Shown one piece after another: positions 27,092-35,324 of a DNA stretch of 64,000 bases (within the stretch, counting starts at the first letter, position 1; each line of letters starts with the position of its first letter). A program made the translations under genes and the position numbers. The notes under the pieces are model-generated. The model was not told the origin of the DNA. It made no database searches and saw only the letters and a program-made list of their open reading frames with translations. This stretch comes from Planococcus soli (GTDB lineage: Bacteria; Bacillota; Bacilli; Bacillales_A; Planococcaceae): positions 528,163-592,162 of the forward strand of contig NZ_WXYN01000016.1 in assembly GCF_016881065.1 (NCBI RefSeq). Reading direction: 5' to 3'.

Positions 27092-28117
27092 ATGGCCAGA
27101 AGATACGACTATATGGATTGGCTGCGGGTCTTGTCGATTTTTGTAGTAGTCGGCATTCATGTAGTTTCGAAAATCATCAACAGCACCACCACGGACGACT
27201 GGATCTGGCATTTCGCCAATGTCTTTGATGCCGGACTCCGGTGGTGCGTGCCGATTTTCTTCATGCTCAGCGGTGCCTTGCTGCTGACGCGCGACAAAGA
27301 AGAAAGCGTCTGGCAATTCCTGCAGAAGCGGCTGGCGAAAGTCGTCATTCCGCTGGTTTTCTGGAGCATCATCTACACGCTGTACAATATTTACGAGCTG
27401 GGCGAGTCGTATACCCCTTATGAAATCCTGGTCCAATTTCTGACTGACGACGTCTATTACCACTTGTGGTTCCTCTATACCATCACCGGTCTCTACTTGA
27501 TGGCGCCATTTTTGAAGCTGCTCGTCGACCACATGGACAAAAAAACCTTTCAGGCATTCCTGCTGTTCTGGATCGGCTTTTCTTGTTTGCTGCCGTTCCT
27601 GCCGAAGTTCTTTGAGTTTGAACTCGCCGTTACAGCTGGACTGTTCGAGCCATACATCGGCTATTTCCTGCTCGGCGCCTATCTCGTGCTTTACCCAGTG
27701 CCGAAAAAATACCTGCTGCCGCTTGGTGGACTCGCCATCGTCGGCTATTTTGTCACGCTTTGGGGAACGTATTATTTGAACGCAGGCTTGCCGGCAGGCG
27801 AGTTCGATGATTTCTTCTACGAGCATTACCGCCCGAACGCCTTATTCATCACGCTGTTCATCTTTATCGGATTCCAGCACATGAGCAAAAAGATCAAACC
27901 GAGCGCTTTAATCACACGGATCAGCACGGCGACATTCGGCATCTATGTCATTCACCCGCTCATCCAGATTTACTTGAATCAATTTTTCGGACTGAACGAA
28001 ACCACGTTCAACCCGATCATCAGCGTGCCGCTCGTCTGGATTTTAATATTCGCCATTTCGTTCGGCATCATCCTGGCCATGCAAAAGCTGCCGGTGATCA
28101 ACCGTTTGGTGCCATAG
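27092..28117 (+). CDS. Acyltransferase family 3 integral membrane protein
   Basis: 341 aa. N-terminal YDYMDWLRVLSIFVVVGIHV carries the conserved Arg and His of the acyltransferase-3 family; about ten membrane helices follow, and ATFGIYVIHPL is the typical late motif. Likely O-acetylates a surface glycan. The ATG at 27092 is preceded by AAGGAG. The 207-bp gap before it contains a GTTCC/GGAAC pairing and a GGGTG/CACCC hairpin (about 26995-27050), but no recognised riboswitch. About 4.4 kb upstream of the capsule locus, so a role on that polymer is possible but unproven. Confidence 0.85.
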   Translation: MARRYDYMDWLRVLSIFVVVGIHVVSKIINSTTTDDWIWHFANVFDAGLRWCVPIFFMLSGALLLTRDKEESVWQFLQKRLAKVVIPLVFWSIIYTLYNIYELGESYTPYEILVQFLTDDVYYHLWFLYTITGLYLMAPFLKLLVDHMDKKTFQAFLLFWIGFSCLLPFLPKFFEFELAVTAGLFEPYIGYFLLGAYLVLYPVPKKYLLPLGGLAIVGYFVTLWGTYYLNAGLPAGEFDDFFYEHYRPNALFITLFIFIGFQHMSKKIKPSALITRISTATFGIYVIHPLIQIYLNQFFGLNETTFNPIISVPLVWILIFAISFGIILAMQKLPVINRLVP

Positions 28118-28371
28118 CAAAAACAAACCAGCCTTCTCAAAAAAGTAACCCGTTCAGTTTAAAGACGCAAAACGCTCAATTAACATTCAAAATCACAACA
28201 GTTTCAGCACCCGTTAAAGACATCTTTATAACACAAATCAGCACCCCAATTCGCAAGGTTTTAAAAAACCAACACTCGCGGATCGGCGGTGCTATTTTAA
28301 ATTGAATTTCCGTTTTTTTAAAGGTTTTTGAAATGGAATAAGATACACTATTAGTAGGAGGTGTTCACAGA

Positions 28372-28647
28372 ATGAAGAAAGCATTCTTCTCGATACTGGG
28401 TGGACTCGTGCTAGGACTTATTCTATCCTTCATCCTTTTTGATTATCAAAGCAGTTGGACAAGCCATCTAAATAGGGCTGGGGTTGACCAAGTTGTTAAC
28501 GAGATGGATTTTGATTTTGTATTCAACTCTTCTTTATTGGTAATAGGTATATCAATCTTAATCTTTTTAATTTGGAGTTTCATTGATAAGAAGAAAGATG
28601 AAAAGTTCCTAAAGGATTATAAAAATAGTAAAAAAGAAAACAACTAA
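28372..28647 (+). CDS. Small two-helix membrane protein, unknown
   Basis: 91 aa with two hydrophobic segments (about 5-23 and 49-70) and a strongly basic C-terminal tail rich in Lys. Excellent ribosome binding site (TAGGAGGTG, nine bases from ATG) and a clear terminator directly after, so it is very likely a real single-gene unit. I do not recognise the family. Positive-inside topology suggests both ends are cytoplasmic. Confidence 0.75.
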   Translation: MKKAFFSILGGLVLGLILSFILFDYQSSWTSHLNRAGVDQVVNEMDFDFVFNSSLLVIGISILIFLIWSFIDKKKDEKFLKDYKNSKKENN

Positions 28648-28657
28648 ATCAATCTTT

Positions 28658-28688
28658 GAAGTATCCCAAATCGGATGCTTCTTTTTTT
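28658..28688 (+). terminator. Intrinsic terminator after the 91-aa gene
   Basis: GAAGTATCC (28658-28666) pairs with GGATGCTTC (28673-28681), one wobble, then seven T. Confidence 0.88.
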
Positions 28689-28861
28689 CTTGGTTACTCG
28701 CCTTTTAAAACCTTTTCTCTTAAGTAGAACTAACAACTAGATAAGCAGTTCTTTCAGTCAGGTTTTGACGCCTTACAATAGTTATTGTATGTCAGTTGAA
28801 AGTGTTGCCAATTCAATTGTTAAAAATGGGAATTTTAATACGAGAAGGTTGAGATGACCGT

Positions 28862-28899
28862 AAATAAAAGACCGCTAATTCAAGTGCGAATTAACGGCC
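28862..28899 (-). terminator. Intrinsic terminator facing the 53-aa gene
   Basis: On the minus strand GGCCGTTAATTC pairs with GAATTAGCGGTC over 12 pairs including G-U wobbles, followed by TTTTATTT. The wobbles are allowed only in the minus-strand transcript, so direction is clear. It lies 147 bp downstream of the 29046-29207 gene. The rest of 28689-29045 shows no gene. Confidence 0.75.
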
Positions 28900-29045
28900 T
28901 AATCGATAGTTTAGTTTGGTTTTTGCGTTCCATATCTGAACGGGTTATCAAAAAAGAAGGCTGGTATTGTATTTATGCATGTGTGGACAGAATATGTTCT
29001 GAAAAAATAAGGTGCAGCAAACGCTCATGACCCAAGGTTTGCCTG

Positions 29046-29207
29046 TTAATAAGGATTTCTTAAATAAATAAAGCTGAGGAGCAGGAACACAATGATGACG
29101 GCAGCCAACAAAACAGTGGAACCAACAATCCACTTCTCGCTTTTCTTCTTGATCCCATAGATGATGCCAGCAATCGCAGCTACTGAAAGAAGAATACCCA
29201 GAATCAT
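29046..29207 (-). CDS. 53-aa two-helix membrane microprotein
   Basis: Found by reading the minus strand: ATG at 29207, stop at 29048-29046, 53 residues beginning MILGILLSVAAIAGIIYG. Two hydrophobic helices (about 2-18 and 26-49) are separated by the basic turn IKKKSEKW. AAGGAGGGC sits six bases before the ATG, and a TATAAT -10 lies about 35 bp upstream. A directed terminator follows at 28899-28862. Site strength, composition and punctuation support a real gene; the function is unknown. The layout is that of small stress or membrane-associated microproteins. Confidence 0.75.
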   Translation of the reverse strand: MILGILLSVAAIAGIIYGIKKKSEKWIVGSTVLLAAVIIVFLLLSFIYLRNPY

Positions 29208-29244
29208 GCCAAGCCCTCCTTAAACTCTATAGAACTTTGCCTCT

Positions 29245-29250
29245 ATTATA
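29245..29250 (-). promoter_or_regulatory. -10 box of the 53-aa gene
   Basis: Perfect TATAAT on the minus strand, preceded by GG; no good -35 is visible at 17 bp. Confidence 0.45.
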
Positions 29251-29315
29251 CCATCGAACGCCGCAATATCAGGTTCTGCCGCTGAACAGGTTGTGGTAGT
29301 TTTCCTTCAGTTCTA

Positions 29316-29490
29316 TAGACGCTTCACCCACTCCGTGGACGCGGCTCAGCTTGGGGTTATTTAATAAATAGAAACTAACTAAGTTTGGGGGAGATAGATG
29401 GAGTGCAGTTTTAGAATCGCTTGTCGGCGGTGTTGCACGCGCCTTCGCTGGATACTGATAGGATAGATCGATGTTTCTGCCATATTCTTA
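29316..29490 (-). repeat. Remnant of the composite element (B orientation)
   Basis: Contains half of a CH module (29321-29350, ACCCACTCCGTGGACGCGGC and CTCAGC), then GGGGGAGATAGATGG, GAATCGCTTGTCGGCGG and CACGCGCCTTCGCTGG, in the order of element B. It then jumps to GATCGATGTTTCTGCC, matching one unit edge of the 21-bp array, with the rest of the array deleted. Confidence 0.65.
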
Positions 29491-29574
29491 TAAGCCTAAT
29501 AGTATGACAGTAGAAATTACTGTCTTAAATACAACAGCGACATCATCACTTTTAACAAAATACTAAAGAAATCG

Positions 29575-29740
29575 CGCAGGGAGGCGACTCCTGTGGGGAA
29601 AGCGAAGTGCCGAAATCCACTCGGGCAGTAGCCCGAGTTAGTTCGGCGCAAGCCCGCGGCAGCTGGCGCGACGTCCTGTCGCGCCAGCTGCATGACCCAC
29701 ATCCTGTGGGCCCGAAAGCGTCCTCCCGGAGCGATTTCTT
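29575..29740. repeat. GC-rich hairpin module
   Basis: Same family as 9675-9800. Contains CTCGGGC-AGTA-GCCCGAG, a perfect 14-bp stem GCAGCTGGCGCGAC/GTCGCGCCAGCTGC with 5-nt loop, and CCCACA-TCC-TGTGGG, flanked by GGAGGCGACTCCTGTGGG and GCGATTTCTT. No gene in 29208-29935. Confidence 0.7.
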
Positions 29741-29819
29741 CTATACTCTACTCAATACCTATCTCTTGATGCACTTTTTGCCTCCATAAGCCTTTCCTCC
29801 TCACTCCCAATTCATTAAA

Positions 29820-29896
29820 TTTACAAAAAGACTCACGAACATTTACAAAAATTAGGTCTCTGTTCACATTCCATTTCGGGAGGCGAAGGGTATACT
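29820..29896 (+). promoter_or_regulatory. Promoter region with PhoP-like hexamers
   Basis: TTTACA (29820-29825), TTTACA (29842-29847) and TTCACA (29863-29868) all fit the PhoP hexamer consensus TT(A/T/C)A(C/T)A, at spacings of 22 and 21 bp (two helical turns). The intervening 11-bp positions fit poorly. A TATACT -10-like hexamer is at 29891-29896. Confidence 0.35.
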
Positions 29897-29935
29897 GGAG
29901 TTGTTTCGCAATTCTTACTACGAGGAGATGGATTG

Positions 29936-31960
29936 ATGACGATTCACAAGAAGCTGACCGCTGCAACCGCAGCCTCCGTGTTGGCGATGAGCAGTTTGTT
30001 TGCCGCAGTGCCTGCACTTGCAGCACCTGACGCACCCGGTAAAGCAGTCTCGGAAAAAGCACAAAGCAACGGCAAAGGGCATGGGCAAGGAAAAGACCAT
30101 GGCTGGGGCAAAGGTGGAAACCCGAAAAATGCCAAGGAAGTCTCCCTGCAAATTCTCGGCACCTCCGACCTTCATACCAATTTCGTGAACTATGATTACT
30201 ACCAGGATAAAGTTTCGAACTCACTCGGCCTCGCCAAAACCGGCGTGTTGATCGAACAGGCGCGTGAAGAAAACAGCAATACCTTGCTTTTCGACAACGG
30301 CGATTTGATCCAAGGAACCCCGTTCGGCGGCTATAAAGTTTCTGTGGATGCACTCGAAGACGATGAATTGCACCCGGCATACGCGGCGCTCGAATCACTC
30401 GACTTTGATGCTTCGACGCTCGGCAACCATGAATTCAACTTTGGCTTGGACTACTTGGACAACGCACTCGAAGAAGCGCCGTTCCCAGTACTCAATGCTA
30501 ACGTCTACGATGCCGAAACTGGCGAAAACCGCTTTACCCCGTACACCATCATCGACAAAAAAGTCGTGGATGGAAAAGGCAAGGAACACACCATTCAAGT
30601 CGGCGTTATCGGTGTTGTTGCGCCCCAGATCATGAAATGGGACCGCGCCAACCTGGAAGGCAAGGTAACGACAGAAGACGCGGTTGAATCCGTCGAGAAA
30701 TTCCTTCCCGAAGTCGAAGCAGCAGGCGCTGACGTCGTTGTCGTCCTGTCGCATTCTGGGATGGGCGACGAAACCCATGACGTCGGGGAAGAAGACATTA
30801 CCTATCAGCTGACGGAAGTGGAAGGCGTTGATGCCATCATCACCGGCCACAACCACGACGTTTTCCCAGGCTCGTATTCAGAATTAGCCAACGTCGACCA
30901 GGAAAAGGGCTTGATCAACGGCACACCTGTGGTGATGCCTGGTAAATTCGGCAGCCATTTGGGCGTCATTGATCTGACACTGGAGAAAAAGGGGAAAAAT
31001 TGGACAGTGACCGACGAACAGGCAGAGCTGCGCGCCATTGATGCCACTACCGACGAGGTAGCGGAAGAGGTCGTGGAAGCCGTCAAAGAAGCGCATGAAG
31101 GTACCATCGAATACGTTCGCAGCCCAGTCGGCGAAACCACTGCGCCGATCAACAGCTATTTCTCATTGGTGCAGGACGATCCATCCATCCAGATCGTCAA
31201 CAACGCCCAAAGCTGGTACGTGGAACAGCAGAGAACAGGCACCGCCAATGCGGACTTGCCATTGTTGTCAGCTGCAGCGCCTTTTAAAGCAGGCGGACGC
31301 AACGGCGGCGACTATTACACCAATATCGCAACCGGCCAAATCGCCATCAAGAACGTAGCGGATCTGTATGTCTTCGACAACACAGTCTTCGCATTGAAAC
31401 TGACCGGAGCGGATTTGAAAGAGTGGCTCGAGATGTCAGCTGGCCAGTTCCTGCAGGTAGACCCGGCAGCAACGGGCGAGCAGCAGCTCATCAATCCGGA
31501 TTTCCGTACGTATAACTTTGATGTCATTGACGGGGTCACCTATGACATCGATGTCACGCAGCCCGCGAAATACGATGCGGACGGCAACACGGTCAACGAA
31601 ACCGCCAGCCGCATCCAGAACCTTTCTTACGAGGGGACGGCTGTAGCGGACGACCAGGAATTCTTGGTAGTAACCAACAACTACCGTGCAAGCGGCAACT
31701 TCCCAGGTGTCCGCAATGCGACAGAGACAATCGATTATGCCTACGAGAATCGCCAAGTTATCCAGGACTACATGGAAGAGCTCGGCACGATCGATCCATC
31801 AGCTGACGGCAACTGGTCATTCGCACCAATCACAGGCGATCCAAGCCTGGTATTCGAAACTTCAGCAGCAGCCCAGAGCCTGATTCCTGCAGACAGCGGC
31901 ATCAGTTACCTGGAAGCCGCAGCAAACGGCTTTGCGAAATACGGAATAACAATCGAGTAA
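29936..31960 (+). CDS. cpdB: Secreted 2',3'-cyclic-nucleotide 2'-phosphodiesterase/3'-nucleotidase
   Basis: 674 aa, CpdB-type. Order: signal peptide ending ALAAPD; a Gly/Lys/His-rich low-complexity stretch (about 40-65); metallophosphoesterase domain with GTSDLHTNF, FDNGDLIQG, LGNHEFNFG, LSHSGMGDE and TGHNHDVFPG; and 5'-nucleotidase C-terminal domain (PFKAGGRNGGDYY, ATGQIAIKNVADLY). The DLHTNFVNYDYY signature is typical of CpdB rather than UshA. It recovers phosphate and nucleosides from RNA breakdown products. No SLH or sortase anchor, in contrast to the nucleotidase at 2696. The ATG at 29936 is eight bases after GAGGAG; an in-frame TTG precedes it. Own terminator. Confidence 0.9.
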   Translation: MTIHKKLTAATAASVLAMSSLFAAVPALAAPDAPGKAVSEKAQSNGKGHGQGKDHGWGKGGNPKNAKEVSLQILGTSDLHTNFVNYDYYQDKVSNSLGLAKTGVLIEQAREENSNTLLFDNGDLIQGTPFGGYKVSVDALEDDELHPAYAALESLDFDASTLGNHEFNFGLDYLDNALEEAPFPVLNANVYDAETGENRFTPYTIIDKKVVDGKGKEHTIQVGVIGVVAPQIMKWDRANLEGKVTTEDAVESVEKFLPEVEAAGADVVVVLSHSGMGDETHDVGEEDITYQLTEVEGVDAIITGHNHDVFPGSYSELANVDQEKGLINGTPVVMPGKFGSHLGVIDLTLEKKGKNWTVTDEQAELRAIDATTDEVAEEVVEAVKEAHEGTIEYVRSPVGETTAPINSYFSLVQDDPSIQIVNNAQSWYVEQQRTGTANADLPLLSAAAPFKAGGRNGGDYYTNIATGQIAIKNVADLYVFDNTVFALKLTGADLKEWLEMSAGQFLQVDPAATGEQQLINPDFRTYNFDVIDGVTYDIDVTQPAKYDADGNTVNETASRIQNLSYEGTAVADDQEFLVVTNNYRASGNFPGVRNATETIDYAYENRQVIQDYMEELGTIDPSADGNWSFAPITGDPSLVFETSAAAQSLIPADSGISYLEAAANGFAKYGITIE

Positions 31961-31966
31961 TAGAAG

Positions 31967-31998
31967 CAAGCATCCTGAAAGGGGTGCTTGTTTTTTTT
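31967..31998 (+). terminator. Intrinsic terminator after the cpdB-like gene
   Basis: CAAGCATCC (31967-31975) pairs with GGGTGCTTG (31982-31990), one wobble, followed by eight T. Confidence 0.9.
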
Positions 31999-32543
31999 AT
32001 GTACAAAGTAGAAAACGATTCTTATTATATAGAAGGAAAAAATAAAAAAAGTGATTTCAATGAGCGAAAAAAACACTTTGATATCCCTGCAGGTCAAATG
32101 AAGGAGTTAGTTCAACAACGGCACCGTTTATGAAATGTCGTTTGCAGCAGATCTTTCGCTATCACACCCATTTTGCTGTTTAAAGCAGTACCAGACATTC
32201 AATGAGTGATCTATAAGACTGGTTTAGGTTATACAGAGCATCGAGTAATAGACCCAAAATAAATAAAAAAATATTAAATTATTTCCATTTATACAGATAG
32301 TCACGACTATTTTGATGTAATATGAACATAAAGAATTATATATTTCGTATATTATGATGCAAAATATCCAATTTAGATGTATACTAATTAAAAATTTAGA
32401 AAATAACGTCTTTTAACCTAGATTTAACTCTAATGTTTCATTATAAGAATTATTCCTGGTACAAATGGCAGTACGCAAGGATGTGTGCAAGCTAATAGCA
32501 CTATCTGACATTCTTTAATAATCCAGCAAGGGGGTGAGCGGCT
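31999..32543. other. AT-rich gap before the capsule locus
   Basis: No convincing gene. A 44-codon frame from an ATG at 31999 (ending GQMKELVQQRHRL) begins inside the terminator T tract with no ribosome binding site and is probably a remnant. From 32250 to 32460 the DNA is very AT-rich and may hold the locus promoter, but no clear -35/-10 pair stands out. Confidence 0.5.
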
Positions 32544-33515
32544 ATGAGTACAAAAACCATACTTATCACCGGAGGCCACGGATTTATCGGCTCCAATATG
32601 ATCCATTATTATTTAAACAAATATCCGGATTATCAGCTGGTCAATATCGATTACAATACCGAAGCCGCCAACCCGGATAACATTCCTTGTCCGGATCAGG
32701 CCAACCGCTACTCGTTCCACCGGGTCGATATCCGGAATGCTTACGCCATCAGCCATTTGTTTGAGCTTTATGACATCACAGATATTATCCATTTTGCGGC
32801 GGAAACGCGCAGCCAGGACCGGGTCGGGGAAATCCGGCTCTACGAACAAACCAACGTGCTCGGCACGATGAACTTGCTGCATGCCGCACAAAGCGCATGG
32901 ATGGCAGGGCCGCATCAGCCCAATCCAAAATATGCAGCGTCGCGTTTCCACCATTTGTCCCTGGCAGAAACGGAATGCGGCACCTTATACAGCGAAAGCA
33001 AACAACGAGCCGAGGCCATGATCCAAAGTTTCCATAGAGAGTACGGACTGAATGTCGTGACCACTGCGAGCCCGGAGGTTTTTGGGCCGATGCAGCAGGA
33101 AGATGAACTTGTGCCACGCTCGATTCGCCAGGCGCTGGAGGGCAATCTGGTGATTCCAGAACAAGGACATCAACGTAACTGGTTGTTTATCGTTGATCTG
33201 TGCGAAGCGGTCGACACCGTATTCCATTTGGGAGAAGCGGGATCTCGCTATGAAATCGATTACAATGCCGGTTTGAATGACAGAGAGCTTGCAAAGCACA
33301 TCACGGCCTTGCTGAATGAACATTTCCCGGGAAATGGCTCTTCTCCGGACCGCAATGAAGAAAATGGAGACAGTCTCCATTCAAGAGCATCCCCACCCGT
33401 ACAAAAACCGGTTCTTGGATTTGCGCCGTTTACGCCCTTTAAAAGCGGGCTGCGAATTACACTCGACTGGTACATTCAAAAATACAAATATGCCGATTTT
33501 CTCAGAAGACGTTAA
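32544..33515 (+). CDS. NAD-dependent epimerase/dehydratase, RmlB-like, altered active site
   Basis: 323 aa, short-chain dehydrogenase fold like dTDP-glucose 4,6-dehydratase. Seen: Rossmann GGHGFIGSNM, DIIHFAAETRSQDR (the RmlB-type A-E-S/T-H region altered), catalytic-type YSESK, and a C-terminal NWLFIVDLCEAV. The usual STDEVYG is replaced by SLAETECG, so the catalytic Asp is missing. It may be a degenerate dehydratase or use another substrate. ATG with AAGGGGGTGAG upstream. It is first of a pair with the glycosyltransferase 26 bp downstream. Base composition is ordinary for the window, unlike the later AT-rich block. Confidence 0.75.
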   Translation: MSTKTILITGGHGFIGSNMIHYYLNKYPDYQLVNIDYNTEAANPDNIPCPDQANRYSFHRVDIRNAYAISHLFELYDITDIIHFAAETRSQDRVGEIRLYEQTNVLGTMNLLHAAQSAWMAGPHQPNPKYAASRFHHLSLAETECGTLYSESKQRAEAMIQSFHREYGLNVVTTASPEVFGPMQQEDELVPRSIRQALEGNLVIPEQGHQRNWLFIVDLCEAVDTVFHLGEAGSRYEIDYNAGLNDRELAKHITALLNEHFPGNGSSPDRNEENGDSLHSRASPPVQKPVLGFAPFTPFKSGLRITLDWYIQKYKYADFLRRR

Positions 33516-33541
33516 GGGATACCATTAGACGGGGTGAGTAG

Positions 33542-34705
33542 ATGATTACATTCAGCAATGACCATTTCTTCGATTTCGAAAAACAGGCACGTCCGATCAA
33601 GTCGATTGCACTTATTCATAAAAATATGAAACCGGGCGGCGTGGAAATGCTGGTGGTCCGTATGGTCAAATGGCTCAGCGCCCGCGGCTATAACGTCACG
33701 CTGTTCCTTTTCAGCAGCGGCGGGCCATTACTGCGCCAATTAGAAACCGTTAAAGGCGTGACCATCATAGTGGACGAAGACACGACAAATCCTTCAGTCA
33801 ATATGTGGCTCGTTTCCAAGATGCTGCGTACGCGCTTTGAAGACAAATTCGATTTGGTGTATTCGTTTGGGCCGAAATCGTTCTTGTTGTCGTACCTGCT
33901 GCCGGCAAGCAAGCGGCTGTCTGGCGTCTACCACCCCGAGAGCTACAAACAAGAACGCACGGAAAAGGTCATCAAAACGCTCAAGCTGATCGATCCCAAG
34001 TTCCATACAAGGCTGCTGTTTATGAACCCGTCTATCCAAAAAATGACTGAGAAGGCGATCGGAGAGCCCTTGAATAACTCAATTTTCCCGATGCCGCTGG
34101 ATTTCTGCTCGAACGGTGAAACCCATGGCAACTTCGAGTCGCGCCGCATCGTCTCTATAGGACGGCTGGCACATTTCCGGACGTATAATTATTACATGAT
34201 TGATATCATGGAAGAACTGATCCAGCTCGATCCGAAATTTACATACCATATTTACGGGTCTGGACAGGACGAAGACGGTCTTCGTAAGAAAATAGCCAAT
34301 TCCCCGGCGCGCGACCATATTGTGATGCATGGAGACTTTGCCACAATAGGGGATAAGAAACGTGCCCTGCAGGATACGTTCTGTTTTGTCGGTATGGGCG
34401 TACCGCTCATTGAAGCGGCAGGCTGCGGCATTCCTGGAATCACGGCCAAAATCAACGATCCGTTCGGATTGACGGAAGGATTCCTTCACCAATTGCCGCC
34501 GTATGAAAGCGGCGATTCGTTCTCCGCAGACAGCGAACTGTTTAGCGTCCAAACGCAAATTGAAAAACTGCTGTCGAGCGAAACGGAATACCGGAAAATG
34601 TCCAAGCGCGATCGCATCAAAGCCCATGAGTTTGAAAGCGATCATGTCATGGAGAATTTCATTAAAGAAGCGGAAATCAAGAAATTTTCATTCCGGCTGC
34701 ATTAG
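33542..34705 (+). CDS. Glycosyltransferase, GT4-like
   Basis: 387 aa with GT-B type pattern: N-terminal HKNMKPGGVEMLVVRMVKWL (glycine-rich loop), VSIGRLAHFRTYNYYMIDIM at the C-domain start, and FVGMGVPLIEAAGCGIPGI in place of the usual E-x7-E region. Cytoplasmic, no membrane helix. Likely adds a sugar to a lipid-linked or teichoic-type precursor. Start ATG at 33542 follows GGGGTGAG. It probably forms an operon with the upstream dehydratase-like gene. Acceptor and donor are unknown. Confidence 0.75.
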   Translation: MITFSNDHFFDFEKQARPIKSIALIHKNMKPGGVEMLVVRMVKWLSARGYNVTLFLFSSGGPLLRQLETVKGVTIIVDEDTTNPSVNMWLVSKMLRTRFEDKFDLVYSFGPKSFLLSYLLPASKRLSGVYHPESYKQERTEKVIKTLKLIDPKFHTRLLFMNPSIQKMTEKAIGEPLNNSIFPMPLDFCSNGETHGNFESRRIVSIGRLAHFRTYNYYMIDIMEELIQLDPKFTYHIYGSGQDEDGLRKKIANSPARDHIVMHGDFATIGDKKRALQDTFCFVGMGVPLIEAAGCGIPGITAKINDPFGLTEGFLHQLPPYESGDSFSADSELFSVQTQIEKLLSSETEYRKMSKRDRIKAHEFESDHVMENFIKEAEIKKFSFRLH

Positions 34706-34903
34706 GAAATATTCAATTTCGCCGCTCGAGTTGGCTGAAAATTTCGGTAATGTTATAAAGTAGGTTTAATATCATGAATTTATTGAAAAAAACATGCCAT
34801 TTAGACTAGTATTATTGGTCGGTAGATACTATAATGGAAATATAAGTAGGGAGAAGATACATCAGACCTATATAAATCCATAGGAAAGTGAGATGAAAGG
34901 CTT

Positions 34904-35143
34904 ATGACGGAGTACGACTCTTATAGAGAAAAAGTAGAGCGACGACATAACAAGGCCTTGGTAGAAGTCATGGAAGACCTCTACATCAAGAACAACTTAG
35001 GGCCATCGGTTAGCGCAAAGCAGCTTGGAATGCCGCGGCAAGCCTTTATGCACTTTGTCCAAGAATACGGTTTAAAGCAACTCAAGTTCGGTGACTATAA
35101 AAAAAAAGTGATGATTTTATCGGAACGCCAGAAGGTCCGGTAA
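34904..35143 (+). CDS. Small putative HTH protein
   Basis: 79 aa, charged, helical, without membrane segments. A helix-turn-helix-like stretch (SVSAKQLGMPRQAFMHFVQ, about 36-54) suggests DNA binding. It has a TATAAT at 34830-34835, a GAAAGG site before the ATG, and a strong terminator, so it looks like a real monocistronic gene. I do not recognise the family. Its place between a capsule glycosyltransferase and the LCP gene makes a regulatory role possible but unproven. Confidence 0.65.
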   Translation: MTEYDSYREKVERRHNKALVEVMEDLYIKNNLGPSVSAKQLGMPRQAFMHFVQEYGLKQLKFGDYKKKVMILSERQKVR

Positions 35144-35154
35144 AATAGCCCACA

Positions 35155-35190
35155 AAACCCGCTGCCTGATCGACAGGAGCGGGTTTTTGT
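35155..35190 (+). terminator. Intrinsic terminator after the small HTH gene
   Basis: ACCCGCT(G)CCTG pairs with CAGGAGCGGGT, one bulge, then five T. Confidence 0.88.
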
Positions 35191-35193
35191 GTG

Positions 35194-35230
35194 GGAAATT
35201 GCGCGGGTGCCTGGCACCCGCGCAATTTCC
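35194..35230. repeat. REP palindrome 4 (GCGC variant)
   Basis: Perfect palindrome, 18-bp arms around T35212. The core GGGTGCCTGGCACCC is identical to the other REPs, but the flanking TTTG/CAAA-type pairs are changed together to GCGC/GCGC, preserving pairing. Confidence 0.9.
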
Positions 35231-35268
35231 GCTCTTTCTCTAGCTTTCTTTTTTAAGTTAGAAGTGTG

Positions 35269-35295
35269 TTGTATGGGTGCCAGGCACACGCACAA
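35269..35295. repeat. REP-like palindrome 5 (degenerate, inverted centre)
   Basis: GTGCC-A-GGCAC (35277-35287) with partly matching flanks (GTATGG and ACGCACAA). It is the opposite orientation of the core and lies 39 bp from REP 4, giving a REP doublet. Confidence 0.6.
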
Positions 35296-35324
35296 TTCAT
35301 ACCCTCAATGATAGCAATTTCGCT

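Noticed and set aside
28948-29133. 61-codon minus-strand frame overlapping the 53-aa gene
   Set aside because: It overlaps the well-punctuated 29046-29207 gene in another frame, with Cys/His-rich composition and no ribosome binding site.
31999-32133. 44-codon open frame after the cpdB-like terminator
   Set aside because: The ATG is in the terminator T tract with no ribosome binding site, and nothing in the peptide is recognisable.
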